Shown in pieces: positions 26,701 to 34,397 of a DNA stretch of 39,993 nt. Under the pieces are notes generated by a model, which saw only the letters and a list, made by a program, of their open reading frames with translations, did no database searches and was not told where the DNA came from. The stretch comes from an uncultured Collinsella sp. (lineage in GTDB: Bacteria > Actinomycetota > Coriobacteriia > Coriobacteriales > Coriobacteriaceae): the NCBI GenBank assembly GCA_900548365.1, contig URKM01000014.1:1-39993 (forward strand), in the 5' to 3' direction. The first letter of the stretch is position 1. Each line of letters begins with the position of its first letter. The position numbers and the translations under genes are program-made.

Positions 26701-29700
26701 CGTGGAGGTAGAGCCCTCTTCGTTCGCCGGCGACGTGAAGAAGGTGCTGAAGGGCAACCGCGACACGGAATTGACTGCAGGCGAATTCACGTTCTCCATG
26801 GAAACCGAAGCAGTGGATGGCGCTCGTCTCGACGATGTGACGAATGGCGAGGGTGCCACCTGGCCCGAGAAGGTGACGGCTGAGAACGGCGCCGACGGTT
26901 CCGTCGACTTCGGGACCATGTATTTCAGCCAGGCCGGTAGGTACAAGGTGACCATCAAGGAGGTCAAGGGTGATGACGCCAACGTGGCCTACGACGGTCA
27001 TGCATTCACCTATACCGTCGAAGTGACCTACGACGCCGATAAGGGTGAGCTCGTCGCCTCTGCAGCGGATGTTACCGGGTCGCCCACGTTCACGAATGTC
27101 TACACCGCGCCGAATGCCAAGGACGCCCACCTCGAGAAGGCGCCGCAGGCATCGGTGAACGGCAAGCTCGTGGGCGTTGGTGACAAGATCGTCTACACCA
27201 TCGACTGGGTGAACAACGCGGTCGACGAGAGCGGCGAGCCCGCCAAGGCCGAGGTGACCATTACGGATAAGGTTCCGGCTGGCACCAAGTATGTTTCCGC
27301 TGACGGCGGCACGCATGAGAACGGTATCGTTACCTGGAGCCTCGGCGAGCAGGATCCGGGCGCTTCCGGCACCGTGTCCTTTACCGTCGAGGTAACCGAG
27401 GACGCCGCAGCCGCAGGAACGGTTGAGAACACTGCTTCTATCAAGATCGGCAACACCGATCCTAAAACCACGAACAAGGTTGTGAGCAACGTCCCCGAGA
27501 AGACGGTCTCCAAGCCCGAGGGCCAGGATGACCCCATCAAGGTGGGCGACACGGTCGTCTACACCATCTCCTATAAGAACGGCGAGTCCGCGCCCGCCAC
27601 GGTGACCATCACCGACAAGCTGCCCGAGGGCGTCACCTTCGCGGCGGCGCAGGACGGCGGCGCCTTCGACGAGGCGAGCGGGACCGTCACGTGGACGCTG
27701 GGCGGCGTGGCTCCCGGCGCCGAGGGCACCGTCTCCTTCACCGCCAAGGTGAACGAGTCCGCCCTGAAGGTCGACGCCACCAAGAACACCGCGACCGTCC
27801 AGGTCGGCAAGAACGGCCCCGTGGTGAGCACCAACACCACGCAGATCAAGGTCGGCACCGGTTCTCTGAAGGTTTCCAAGCAGGTCGTCTCTACGATCGA
27901 GGATGTGACGGCGCCGAAGGATACGCCGTTCACCTTTACGGTCTCTCTGACTGATGTTTCCGGAGCGCCGTTGCAGGGCACCTATGCCTATACGGGCGAG
28001 GGCGTTGAAGCCGGAAGCATCGCAAGCGGTGAATCCATCCAACTCAAGTCCGGTCAGTCCGTCGTCATCAAGGGGCTGCCCGAGGGCGCGAAGTATGCGG
28101 TCGAGGAAGCACAGGTAGCCAATTACTCCACTTCGAGCGAGGGGGCCAGCGGCGCCATCGCGAAGGGTTCGACCGTCGAGGCAGCGTTTACGAATTCTTA
28201 TACGCCGAGCCCCGTCGTCCTCGGTGGCGACGACGCGCCGGTGGCCGCCAAGGAGCTCGTCGGCCGCGACTGGCTGAAGAGCGAATCGTATACCGTCCGG
28301 ATCAGCGCGGTGACCGAGGGCGCGCCCATGCCCGCCTCCGACTCCGTGACGCTGAGCAAGAAGGCTGACGAGGCCGCGTTCGGCGACATCGCCTACGCCC
28401 GGCCCGGCACCTTCGAGTACAGGATCAGCGAGGCGGGCGAATCGGGTGACGAGAACCTCGCGTTCTCGAAGGCCGAGTACAAGCTGGTCGTGACCGTCTC
28501 CGCCAAGGGGTCCGAGCTCGCGGTCTCCTCCGCGATGACGCAGGTGAGGAACGACGAGGGCCAGGAGACCGGCACGGCCGTCGACAACGGCACCGCGGTC
28601 TTCAGGAACACCTATGAGAAGCCCGAGCAGAAGAAGGACGTCGCCCAGGCCGCGAACCCCGGCGCCTCCGTGGACGGCCAGCTGGTCCAGGTGGGCTCCG
28701 AGCTCGTCTACACCATCGGCTGGGCGAACGACGCGGTGGATGACGCCGGCGCCGCCGTCCCCGCGACGGTCGTGATCACCGACGAGGTCCCCGCCGGCAC
28801 CGCGTACGTTGAGGGCTCCGCCGACAACGGCGGCGAGTTCCGGGACGGCTCCGTCGTCTGGAACCTCGGCGAGCGCGCCGCGAACGAGTCCGGCACCGTC
28901 TCCTTCAAGGTCGAGGTGACCGACGAGGCGCTCGACACCACGGTGGCGAACACCGCCTCGGTCAAGATCGGCCAGGACGCGCCCGTGCAGACCAACACCC
29001 CGGAGGTCTTCGTCCCCGGCAAGACGGTCGTGGGCGATAGCAATGGAACTGCGCAGGTTGGAGACACTCTCACGTATACCGTGAGCTATGCGAACCTGGA
29101 GGACCAGCCCGCCACGGTGAATATCACCGACGAGCTGCCGGAGGGCCTGACTTATGTCGATGGCACGGCCAGCGATGGCGGTGTGTACGACGAGGCCTCC
29201 CGCACCTTGAACTGGACGCTCAAGGATGTCAAATCCAAGGCGTCCGGTAAGGTGACGTTCGAGGCGAAGGTCAACGAGCATGCGATCATCGGCACTGATC
29301 CGGTGACGAACCAGGCGATGGTCCAGGTGGGCGACAACGCTGCCGTCAACACCAATACCACGTCGACCAAGGTGGAAACCGGCGTCCTCGCGGTCTCTAA
29401 GACTGTGAAGGTTGTCGAAAGCCAGGGTACGCAGATTGATGCGAACAAAGACTTCGAGTTCGAGCTCGATCTTGCTGACACCTCGGGTGCCCCGCTCAAG
29501 GGCTCGTATGCGATTAACATTGCGGGCGTCGACACGGTTATCGCGAGCGGTCAGACCTTCAAGCTCAAGCATGGTCAGAGCGCCCAGATTGGCGGCTTGC
29601 CGCAAGGTACAGCCTATACCGTGACCGAGGTGAACATCCCTGCTGGCTATACTGCCGATGCGGTGGAGAAGAAGGGCGTCATCTCCAACAAGATGGCAGC

Positions 29701-32700
29701 AGCCGACTTCGTGAACACCTATAAGGCCGCTTCCGTAACGCTTCCCGCAAAGGACGGCATGAAGGCCCTTGTCGAGCTTGAAGGACGTCCATGGAAGAAA
29801 TCCGATGCGTTTACGGTAGAGCTCAAGGCGCTTGACGGTGCCCCGCTGCCCGTTGTCGAGGGTGCCTCGACGAGCACCACGGCGAACGGCGATACGGTGC
29901 AAAAGGCCGCAACTATGGATGCCAAGCAGGTAGAGTTCGGCTCAATCGAGTACACGTCTGCCGGGACGTATACGTACGAGATCGAGGAGATCATCGGCAA
30001 TATCGGCGGCATCACGTATTCTCGTGCAAAGTATCGTGTGACCGTCAAGGTAGTCGATGAGGGGGATGGCACGCTGAGCGCCGCTATTGCCAACGGTTAC
30101 GAGCTGCTGAATAAGCAGGACGGTTCTGCTGTCGAACCGGGCGATCCCACTGCTACCGATTCCGTTGCCCGCTTCATCAATACCTACGAGGCCGTGACCG
30201 AGCAGCCCGTCTCCACGGACGGTCTGTTCAGCAAGGTCCTGAACGGCCGTGATTGGAAAGAGAGCGACAGCTTCACCTTCGTTATCGAGCCGCAGGACGG
30301 CGCCCCCGCCCCCAAGGAGGCCGAGGCGACGCTGACGAGCCGGACCGATGAGGCGGGTGTCTCGGTGTCCTTCGGGTTCGGTGATATCGATTTCACATTC
30401 GACTCCATCAAGGATGTCGAGCCCAACGCCCAGGGCGTCCGTGCCAAGGACTTCATCTATACGGTGTCGGAGAGCGCGGGCACCATTCCCGGCGTGACGT
30501 ACGATAGCCATAAGGCGACGCTCACGATTACCATTACCGATGCCGGGGACGGCATCCTGGTGCCAAGCTTCAAGCTTGAGAACGAAACCTTCGTTAACAC
30601 CTACGGTTCCGGTGAAATCGTCGTCGATGAGATCAACACCACCGGCGGAGTTCAGGTGGTGAAGACCTTGACCGGTCGTGCGATCGCAGCGGGTGACTTC
30701 ACGTTTACGATGGAGCCTGCGAACGAGAACGCTCAGGTAAAATTCGGCGAGGCGAAGTCCTTCCAGACTCTGGGCGCCGCGCTCGGTTCGAATGACGACC
30801 CCAATGTCTCTGTCGAGACGGTCAGAATCGCCACGGGCCTGAGGTTCGGTCTCAAGGACGCGGGCAAGACCTTTATGTTCAACGTTTTCGAGGTGAACGG
30901 AGGCAAGGCTGGCTATGACTACGATCAGCGGATTCATGAGCTTGAGTTTGCAGTTGCAGATGATACCGAGGGTACGCTGACGGTGGTTGTTAAGCTCGAT
31001 GGCGACGTGGTGGCTACCTGGTCTAACACGATTGCCGCTCGATCGGCGGCCGAGGTGGCGAGCATCGGTTTCGAGAACGTATACGATGCTGGCCAGATCA
31101 CGGTCGGCGGCGATGGCGAAGTCGACCTCTCGGGCAACAAGATCCTTACCGGACGTCCCATGGTCGCCGGCGAGTTCCATTTCAACGTGACGAATGCGAA
31201 GGGCGACGCCACCAAGGTGGTCTCTACCGGCACCAATGATGCTAATGGCAAGGTGACGTTCGACGGTATCACCTACACCACCGAACAGCTCAACCGCGAT
31301 GCGGCGGCTGGCCTTGCGACGGTCGATCGCTCGGGCGATGCAGACGTCTACACCTACGTTTACACGATTGCTGAGGATGCAAGCCGCAATGATGCGGGAG
31401 TGGAAGTCGTTTCCGGCATGCAGACCGTTACCGTCACGGTGCGTGACGACCGCGCAGGCAAGTTGTCCGCTGAGGTTACGTACGCAGATGGCGGCATGAC
31501 GTTCGAGAATGCATATGGTAAGGGCGCGACGGCCGAGGTTGCTATCAACGGCTCCAAGGTTCTGAGTGTCGAGTCGGGTGACAATGCACCTAACATCGAG
31601 GGCAAGTACACTTTCACGATGAGCGGATCTGATGGCGCTCCCATGCCCGTTGTGAAAACCGTCACCAATGATGCTGCTGGCAACGTCGCCTTCGGTAAGA
31701 TCGCATATACCATGGAGAACGTCTTTGGCGACTCCGGAGCTCAGACGGCTTCTGTCGTGCGCTCCAAGACGTTTGCCTATACGGTGAGGGAGTCCGGTAA
31801 GGTAGCCGGCGTGACGAACGATGAGACTGTCAAGACCATCACGGTTACGGTGACGGACAATGGCGACGGCACGCTGTCCGCAGTGAAGAAGGGTGAGTCT
31901 GCGACGACGGACTTCACGTTTACCAACGTGTACGCCGTCAAGCCGCAGGAGAGCTCGCCCACCGGCGAGGATGGCTTCTCCATCACGAAGAGGCTCGATG
32001 GCCGCGCCCTGCGCGAGGGTGAGTTCGAGTTCATGCTCGTCTCCCAGGATGAAGATATGCCCGAGGTTGTGACCGCGCTCAACGATGCCGAGGGCAACGT
32101 TGAGTTCCCGGCGCTCACCTTCTCGCAGCCCGGCGTGTACACCTACGCCCTGGCCGAGGTCGATGGTGAACTGGGCGGCGTGACCTACGACACGTCGGTC
32201 TATAACGTCACGGCTACGGTGACCGACAACGGTGACGGTACGCTTTCGGTGGCGTGGGACGCTACCAAGGATGGCGTAGCAATCGAGAGCGACGGCGTGG
32301 TCTTCACCAACACTTATAAGGCGAACCACACCTCGCTGTCCTTTGCGGCCGCGAAGCTGCTGAGCGGACGCGATATCGTCGAGGGCGAATTCGCATTCGA
32401 GCTGGTAGAGGATGGCAGGGTCATCGCTACCGCGAAGAACGAGGCTCCCGATAGCCGCGGTATCGCCCAGGTCTTCTTCAAGGAGATCGCGTATTCCGAG
32501 GCCGGAGAGCACGATTACACGATCCGAGAGGTCAAGGGTGACGCCGAGGGCGTGACCTACGACGAGACCGAGTTCACCTATCATGTCGTGGTGAGCGATC
32601 CGGGCGACGGCCAGCTAGTGGTCGAGTGGACCGAGGGTGAGAACGGTGCGCCGGTGTTCAAGAACACCTACACCAAGCCCGGCGAGCCCACCCCCGCTCC

Positions 32701-32827
32701 TGAACCCAGCACGCCTGACGATCTTGCGCAGACGGGCGATATGATGGTCGCCGCGGTGGCTGCAGCTGCCGTTGCGGGTATCGGCGCGGTCGGCGCGGGC
32801 GTGCGCTTCCGCCGCAAGAAGAACTAA
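20738..32827 (+). CDS. Giant LAQTG-anchored surface protein with vWA head and about 16 FctA domains
   Basis: Wall-anchored adhesin or pilin-like protein of 4029 residues. ATG 20738 is chosen for GGGTGGAG 6 bases upstream; GTG 20726 in frame is the alternative. A long signal peptide ends near ASA55. The vWA domain (about 155-460) has the MIDAS DTSGS at 167-171 and IFFTDG with Asp351, so metal-dependent ligand binding is likely. After a connector come FctA-like (Spy0128-type) domains with a Lys-bearing K-x-L-x-GR strand, a Y-x-I-x-E strand and a closing F-x-N-x-Y: the set that forms Lys-Asn isopeptide bonds in FctA. Four DUF11-like and three CnaB/DUF7601-like domains interrupt the array in the middle. 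LAQTG at 3996-4000, a membrane helix and RRKKN end the protein. Ligand unknown. A strong terminator follows. Confidence 0.9.
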   Translation: MICTGYVAKACDGFQGIAANGSASLRFAKLLLRRIAVAVAIVMLSVTATAQVASANPLAGIGNAISSFFGMGDAASVAALNEQAVADPSTLASWENLVKDDTNSIGRIWTDKTVSTSDVSLPASPDGVAPSVSIDDSDFLVLLSALSSTSNITVTSEKPLDIALVLDTSGSMGEEMPGSYDATYEVREDGSEAYYALVDGSYERIVRKANWPFGWFQGWELNGEAVKPMRNAGDSEEGRIQFYTMRSQTRLEALKSAVNSFIDAAAATNTGIDDSTQQHQLSIVSFSTRASIRQSLVTCTSDNAESIKRQVSSLRAYGDTDPGAAMDAAQQVFESGAARKDAQKVVIFFTDGNPAPSGTNEFSERLANAGIKTANKMKSEGALIYSIGMFEDADPSNSSTIKANQFNAYMHAMSSNYPKATAWNELGDRAAGSNYYKAATNAGELDSIFQDISQEITQGGGFPTNTTEGAADESGYITFTDELGAYMQVDNFADLVFADKRFTATKAAGAGDNPVDTYSYEGTGGNALYPNGNVSDIIITVQRSKDLSRGDKVTVKIPASLIPLRNFTVEQNAGGKGSMTIDEAFPLRLFYRVSLKPEVKTMLSTGMVDETLNTYLGTHRDGKGNALFYSNLYTGTAGAAGSVGNTTARFEPAAGNTFYYFTKDTPIWADADCSIPLKGEPSSLLTYYYQREYYAAAEGGIELKSEAVPVNGSNFGTMSTDWGRDESGQVFIKKGSPRLTRIVNTSLPKSENVTNTASEVINPEWNSLQDPTAINTRLGNNGLLKIEMPGQLNITKSAQLAAGKNLDPSVLETATFKMQIKIDGAAGKKLEAVVKNAQGDIQGEPFELCFDAQGMAAHSIKNNETLSIFGIDANAAYEVTEVEIPQGFQETSKKGDTGAIAAGAISSAIFVNTYDATAASVSMADFGTYRKVFDRWDIAGSFDIVLTADDSASPMPAGSEDGVCLVKATEKNAEGTFGDGDVEFTKVGNYTYSIYERTPSTFIPGVSYSDAAYTVTVAVKDDGAGALTAETTMVQSSLDDGKEVEDPKPLDPKVATFTNTFSVSEIKVGPLAKKAYTNNGGPSHALVDGMFEFKVKPIGENAERAPLPDGLKPDDSGYVYVKNDGESVAFGQATFTEANVGKTYIYEISEVVPAGATEGNGYTYQGMTYDPTVYHAKFTVASEEGGVSGSDQPRVHVSISYAMQDGSPIEGDLPEFVNSYAPAAAVIEGDTALTVTKHLVGRNLKNGEAFDFTLVAGDDETTQALKDDVVVFGDNKREDAVVTTVDALDESRSGMATFGKMTFTMPGVYRFNIEEETPVVDGAGMTYDRHTAHVTVTVSDKDGQLVANAVYSNGAGKPTDTADFTNIYRASARLSDTMTLSASKVLNGNVGGQARGEFSFTVAGVDHEGSVSAAEANARMGKGDGSFSITTTVGVTAEKSGLLQGVSFTQDDVNKTFSYLVDEEAGDLAGITYDRNTYRLDITVGDYGNGSLYTEMKVMRVVDGMESLFGSYDSSVSEVSVTLPFTNDYTTQPVTVDFGEQAKLFKVLEGRDWLTSDHFEFTITSDKLTTPMPDFTTIEVKGRGKKAGEEVPVAFGSVTYRSTGVFEYEVRELVPSSPIEGITYSENVARIVVRVTDNGKGALEAKVSTSDTVFTNEYNSELNHNDAGGVVVSKVTHGHDMSKGQFQFQIEALDGEGVTAAEFAERIGIENGTTGVVGNKAGSDGEVVKMTNDTPLIFTQADDGKTFKFRMSEEGADGKFGTGGTADGYTFDDRTYTVEIAVVDNYDSTLELTTTVITSQPGKKDVVTTQKSSKDEPEPTILAFENSYKANGAFVPTVRKVLAGRNMKQGEFSFKLMTNPLDGTSAPTEVATATNDAAKAGEVAAIPFDELLYTLGDTNNELDLKKLADESTTGRYVEKGATADGNPQYTVHYTVAEVTDGLSDGNVTAETEPIDFTVVLTDNGDGKLEPAASYAEGLTFKNSYEWPAVEVEPSSFAGDVKKVLKGNRDTELTAGEFTFSMETEAVDGARLDDVTNGEGATWPEKVTAENGADGSVDFGTMYFSQAGRYKVTIKEVKGDDANVAYDGHAFTYTVEVTYDADKGELVASAADVTGSPTFTNVYTAPNAKDAHLEKAPQASVNGKLVGVGDKIVYTIDWVNNAVDESGEPAKAEVTITDKVPAGTKYVSADGGTHENGIVTWSLGEQDPGASGTVSFTVEVTEDAAAAGTVENTASIKIGNTDPKTTNKVVSNVPEKTVSKPEGQDDPIKVGDTVVYTISYKNGESAPATVTITDKLPEGVTFAAAQDGGAFDEASGTVTWTLGGVAPGAEGTVSFTAKVNESALKVDATKNTATVQVGKNGPVVSTNTTQIKVGTGSLKVSKQVVSTIEDVTAPKDTPFTFTVSLTDVSGAPLQGTYAYTGEGVEAGSIASGESIQLKSGQSVVIKGLPEGAKYAVEEAQVANYSTSSEGASGAIAKGSTVEAAFTNSYTPSPVVLGGDDAPVAAKELVGRDWLKSESYTVRISAVTEGAPMPASDSVTLSKKADEAAFGDIAYARPGTFEYRISEAGESGDENLAFSKAEYKLVVTVSAKGSELAVSSAMTQVRNDEGQETGTAVDNGTAVFRNTYEKPEQKKDVAQAANPGASVDGQLVQVGSELVYTIGWANDAVDDAGAAVPATVVITDEVPAGTAYVEGSADNGGEFRDGSVVWNLGERAANESGTVSFKVEVTDEALDTTVANTASVKIGQDAPVQTNTPEVFVPGKTVVGDSNGTAQVGDTLTYTVSYANLEDQPATVNITDELPEGLTYVDGTASDGGVYDEASRTLNWTLKDVKSKASGKVTFEAKVNEHAIIGTDPVTNQAMVQVGDNAAVNTNTTSTKVETGVLAVSKTVKVVESQGTQIDANKDFEFELDLADTSGAPLKGSYAINIAGVDTVIASGQTFKLKHGQSAQIGGLPQGTAYTVTEVNIPAGYTADAVEKKGVISNKMAAADFVNTYKAASVTLPAKDGMKALVELEGRPWKKSDAFTVELKALDGAPLPVVEGASTSTTANGDTVQKAATMDAKQVEFGSIEYTSAGTYTYEIEEIIGNIGGITYSRAKYRVTVKVVDEGDGTLSAAIANGYELLNKQDGSAVEPGDPTATDSVARFINTYEAVTEQPVSTDGLFSKVLNGRDWKESDSFTFVIEPQDGAPAPKEAEATLTSRTDEAGVSVSFGFGDIDFTFDSIKDVEPNAQGVRAKDFIYTVSESAGTIPGVTYDSHKATLTITITDAGDGILVPSFKLENETFVNTYGSGEIVVDEINTTGGVQVVKTLTGRAIAAGDFTFTMEPANENAQVKFGEAKSFQTLGAALGSNDDPNVSVETVRIATGLRFGLKDAGKTFMFNVFEVNGGKAGYDYDQRIHELEFAVADDTEGTLTVVVKLDGDVVATWSNTIAARSAAEVASIGFENVYDAGQITVGGDGEVDLSGNKILTGRPMVAGEFHFNVTNAKGDATKVVSTGTNDANGKVTFDGITYTTEQLNRDAAAGLATVDRSGDADVYTYVYTIAEDASRNDAGVEVVSGMQTVTVTVRDDRAGKLSAEVTYADGGMTFENAYGKGATAEVAINGSKVLSVESGDNAPNIEGKYTFTMSGSDGAPMPVVKTVTNDAAGNVAFGKIAYTMENVFGDSGAQTASVVRSKTFAYTVRESGKVAGVTNDETVKTITVTVTDNGDGTLSAVKKGESATTDFTFTNVYAVKPQESSPTGEDGFSITKRLDGRALREGEFEFMLVSQDEDMPEVVTALNDAEGNVEFPALTFSQPGVYTYALAEVDGELGGVTYDTSVYNVTATVTDNGDGTLSVAWDATKDGVAIESDGVVFTNTYKANHTSLSFAAAKLLSGRDIVEGEFAFELVEDGRVIATAKNEAPDSRGIAQVFFKEIAYSEAGEHDYTIREVKGDAEGVTYDETEFTYHVVVSDPGDGQLVVEWTEGENGAPVFKNTYTKPGEPTPAPEPSTPDDLAQTGDMMVAAVAAAAVAGIGAVGAGVRFRRKKN
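23490..27110 (+). repeat. First FctA-like array of the giant protein (eight units)
   Basis: Approximate units: 23490-23920, 23930-24400, 24420-24845, 24850-25325, 25330-25715, 25740-26225, 26230-26690, 26700-27110. Boundaries come from the closing strands FTNTF, FVNSY, FTNIY, FTNDY, FTNEY, FENSY, FKNSY and FTNVY. Confidence 0.7.
27112..30190 (+). repeat. Tandem duplication of a four-domain block
   Basis: Copy 1 is about 27112-28615 and copy 2 about 28620-30190. Each is DUF11-like, DUF11-like, CnaB/DUF7601-like, FctA-like. Protein matches include KIVYTIDWVNNAVDESG with ELVYTIGWANDAVDDAG, and VTITDKVPAGTKYV with VVITDEVPAGTAYV. Confidence 0.7.
30195..32670 (+). repeat. Second FctA-like array of the giant protein (six units)
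   Basis: Approximate units: 30200-30600, 30610-31085, 31090-31515, 31530-31935, 31940-32315, 32330-32670. First strands include KVLNGRDWKESDSF, KTLTGRAIAAGDF, KILTGRPMVAGEF, KRLDGRALREGEF and KLLSGRDIVEGEF. The 31530 unit has a longer insertion after the Lys strand. Confidence 0.7.
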
Positions 32828-32838
32828 ACGCCTAGCAT

Positions 32839-32873
32839 CGTGGCTGCGACGAAGGTCGCAGCCACGTGCTTTT
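32839..32873 (+). terminator. Rho-independent terminator after giant protein gene
   Basis: CGTGGCTGCGAC pairs perfectly with GTCGCAGCCACG (12 bp) around GAAG, then TGCTTTT. It begins 12 bases after the stop. Confidence 0.92.
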
Positions 32874-32918
32874 GAGAGAGCATGGGGCGCATCGGATGCG
32901 CTGAGAAGCGAAACACAA

Positions 32919-32951
32919 AGGGCCCGCTGGTCGTATGAACCAGCGGGCCCT
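32919..32951 (-). terminator. Terminator of nfnAB (convergent side)
   Basis: A perfect 13-bp inverted repeat, AGGGCCCGCTGGT and ACCAGCGGGCCCT, with a 7-base loop. On the - strand it is followed by TTGTGTTT. It lies 43 bases after the nfnB stop and faces the terminator of the giant gene. Confidence 0.75.
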
Positions 32952-32993
32952 AGCTTTGCTCGTGTGCGTGCCGAGAAACGGCGGGATGGACGG

Positions 32994-34397
32994 CTATTCG
33001 CCCAGCAGCTCCTTCTTGATGGAGGCAGCGGCCTTCTTGCCGGCGCCCATGGCGAGGATGACGGTTGCGGCACCGGTCACGATGTCGCCGCCGGCCCACA
33101 CCTTGGGGTTGGAGGTGCGACCGTCCTCATCGGCCTCGATGAGGCCCCAGCGATTGAGCTGGAGGTCGGCGACCAGGCTCGCGAAGGGGTTCGCGCGCGT
33201 GCCGATGGCGGTGATCGCAACGTCGCAGGGGATGGCGAACTCGGAGTTCATCACGGGGATGGGGCGACGACGGCCGGAGGCGTCGGGCTCGCCGAGCTCC
33301 ATGCGCTCGAGTTCGATCGTGGAGACGAAGCCGTCCGGGCCGGGCAGGAAGCGCAGCGGGTTGGACAGCTCGAGGATCTTGACGCCCTCCTCCTTGGCAT
33401 GGTGCACCTCGGCGAGACGCGCGGGCATCTCGGCCTCGGTACGGCGGTATGCCAGGGTTACGCTCTCGGCGCCCAGGCGCAGCGCGGTGCGCGCGGCGTC
33501 CATGGCGACGTTGCCGCCGCCGAAGACCACGACGTTCTTGCCCTTGCGGATGGGCGTGTCGTAGACCGGGAAGTCGTAGGCATGCATGAGGTTCGTGCGA
33601 GTGAGGTACTCGTTAGCGCAGTACACGCCGGGGAGGTTCTCGCCGGGGACGTGCAGGAAGCGGGGGAGGCCAGCGCCCACGGCGAGGTACAGGGCGTCGA
33701 AGCCCTCCTCGTTGAAGAGCTCGTCGGCGTCGAACAGGCGACCCGCAACGGAGTTGTACTCGAAGTGAACGCCGAGCTGCTCGAGGCTGTCGATCTCGCG
33801 CTTCACGATCTTCTTGGGGAGACGGAACTCGGGGATGCCGTAGGTGAGCACGCCGCCGCCGGTGAAGAACGCCTCGAAGACGGTGACGTCGAAGCCCTCG
33901 CGGGCGAGCTCGCCGGCGCAGGCGATGCCGGACGGACCGGAACCCACGATGGCGACCTTCTTGCCGTTGCTGGGCTTGCACACGGGTGCGCGGCCGACCT
34001 CGCCGGCCATGTCGCCGACCATGCGCTCGAGCTGGCCGATAGCGACGGCCTCGCCCTTGCGGCCCAGGATGCACTTGCCCTCGCACTGGTTCTCCTGCGG
34101 GCACACGCGGCCGCAGACGGAAGGCAGCAGGTTATCGCCCTTGATGGTCTCGAGCGCGCCCGCCCAGTCCTCCTCGCGGATGCGGCGGATGAAGCCGGGG
34201 ATGTTCACGCCGACGGGGCAGCCGTCCATGCAGAGCGGCTTCTTGCAGTCGAGGCAGCGGTTGGCCTCGGCGATAGCGTTTTCCTTGGTGAAGCCCGTGT
34301 CGACGGGACGGAAATCGCATGCGCGCTCGGCAGCGGGCTCCTCGTTCGGAGCGGTGCGGGGGGCGCCGATATTGGGGCGATACTTTACTTCTGACAT
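32994..34397 (-). CDS. nfnB: NfnB-like/GltD-family NAD(P)-binding flavoprotein with two 4Fe-4S clusters
   Basis: Large subunit of a two-protein flavin and Fe-S oxidoreductase, 467 residues, start ATG at 34397 on the - strand, overlapping nfnA by 13 bases. N-terminal Cys sets: C48, C51, C56, C60 and C95, C99, C105, C109 (CLDCKKPLCMDGCP and CGRVCPQENQCEGKC). FAD motif VAIVGSGPSGIACAGEL and NAD(P) motif VVVFGGGNVAMDAARTALR; C-terminal WAGGDIVTGAATVILAMGAG. The same fold serves as the glutamate synthase small subunit, but no large glutamate synthase gene is here. The adjacent NfnA-like subunit makes an NADH-dependent ferredoxin:NADP oxidoreductase, or the sulfide dehydrogenase SudAB, the better reading. 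It would balance NADPH and ferredoxin in an anaerobe. Confidence 0.85.
   Translation of the reverse strand: MSEVKYRPNIGAPRTAPNEEPAAERACDFRPVDTGFTKENAIAEANRCLDCKKPLCMDGCPVGVNIPGFIRRIREEDWAGALETIKGDNLLPSVCGRVCPQENQCEGKCILGRKGEAVAIGQLERMVGDMAGEVGRAPVCKPSNGKKVAIVGSGPSGIACAGELAREGFDVTVFEAFFTGGGVLTYGIPEFRLPKKIVKREIDSLEQLGVHFEYNSVAGRLFDADELFNEEGFDALYLAVGAGLPRFLHVPGENLPGVYCANEYLTRTNLMHAYDFPVYDTPIRKGKNVVVFGGGNVAMDAARTALRLGAESVTLAYRRTEAEMPARLAEVHHAKEEGVKILELSNPLRFLPGPDGFVSTIELERMELGEPDASGRRRPIPVMNSEFAIPCDVAITAIGTRANPFASLVADLQLNRWGLIEADEDGRTSNPKVWAGGDIVTGAATVILAMGAGKKAAASIKKELLGE

Noticed and set aside
26132..29902. 1256-codon - strand open frame inside the giant gene
   Set aside because: It mirrors the repeated domains of the + strand protein and is rich in His/Arg/Gly; no start signal or family pattern.
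32994..34397. NfnB-like gene as glutamate synthase small subunit
   Set aside because: No large subunit nearby, and the overlapping partner has an NfnA-type cluster motif.
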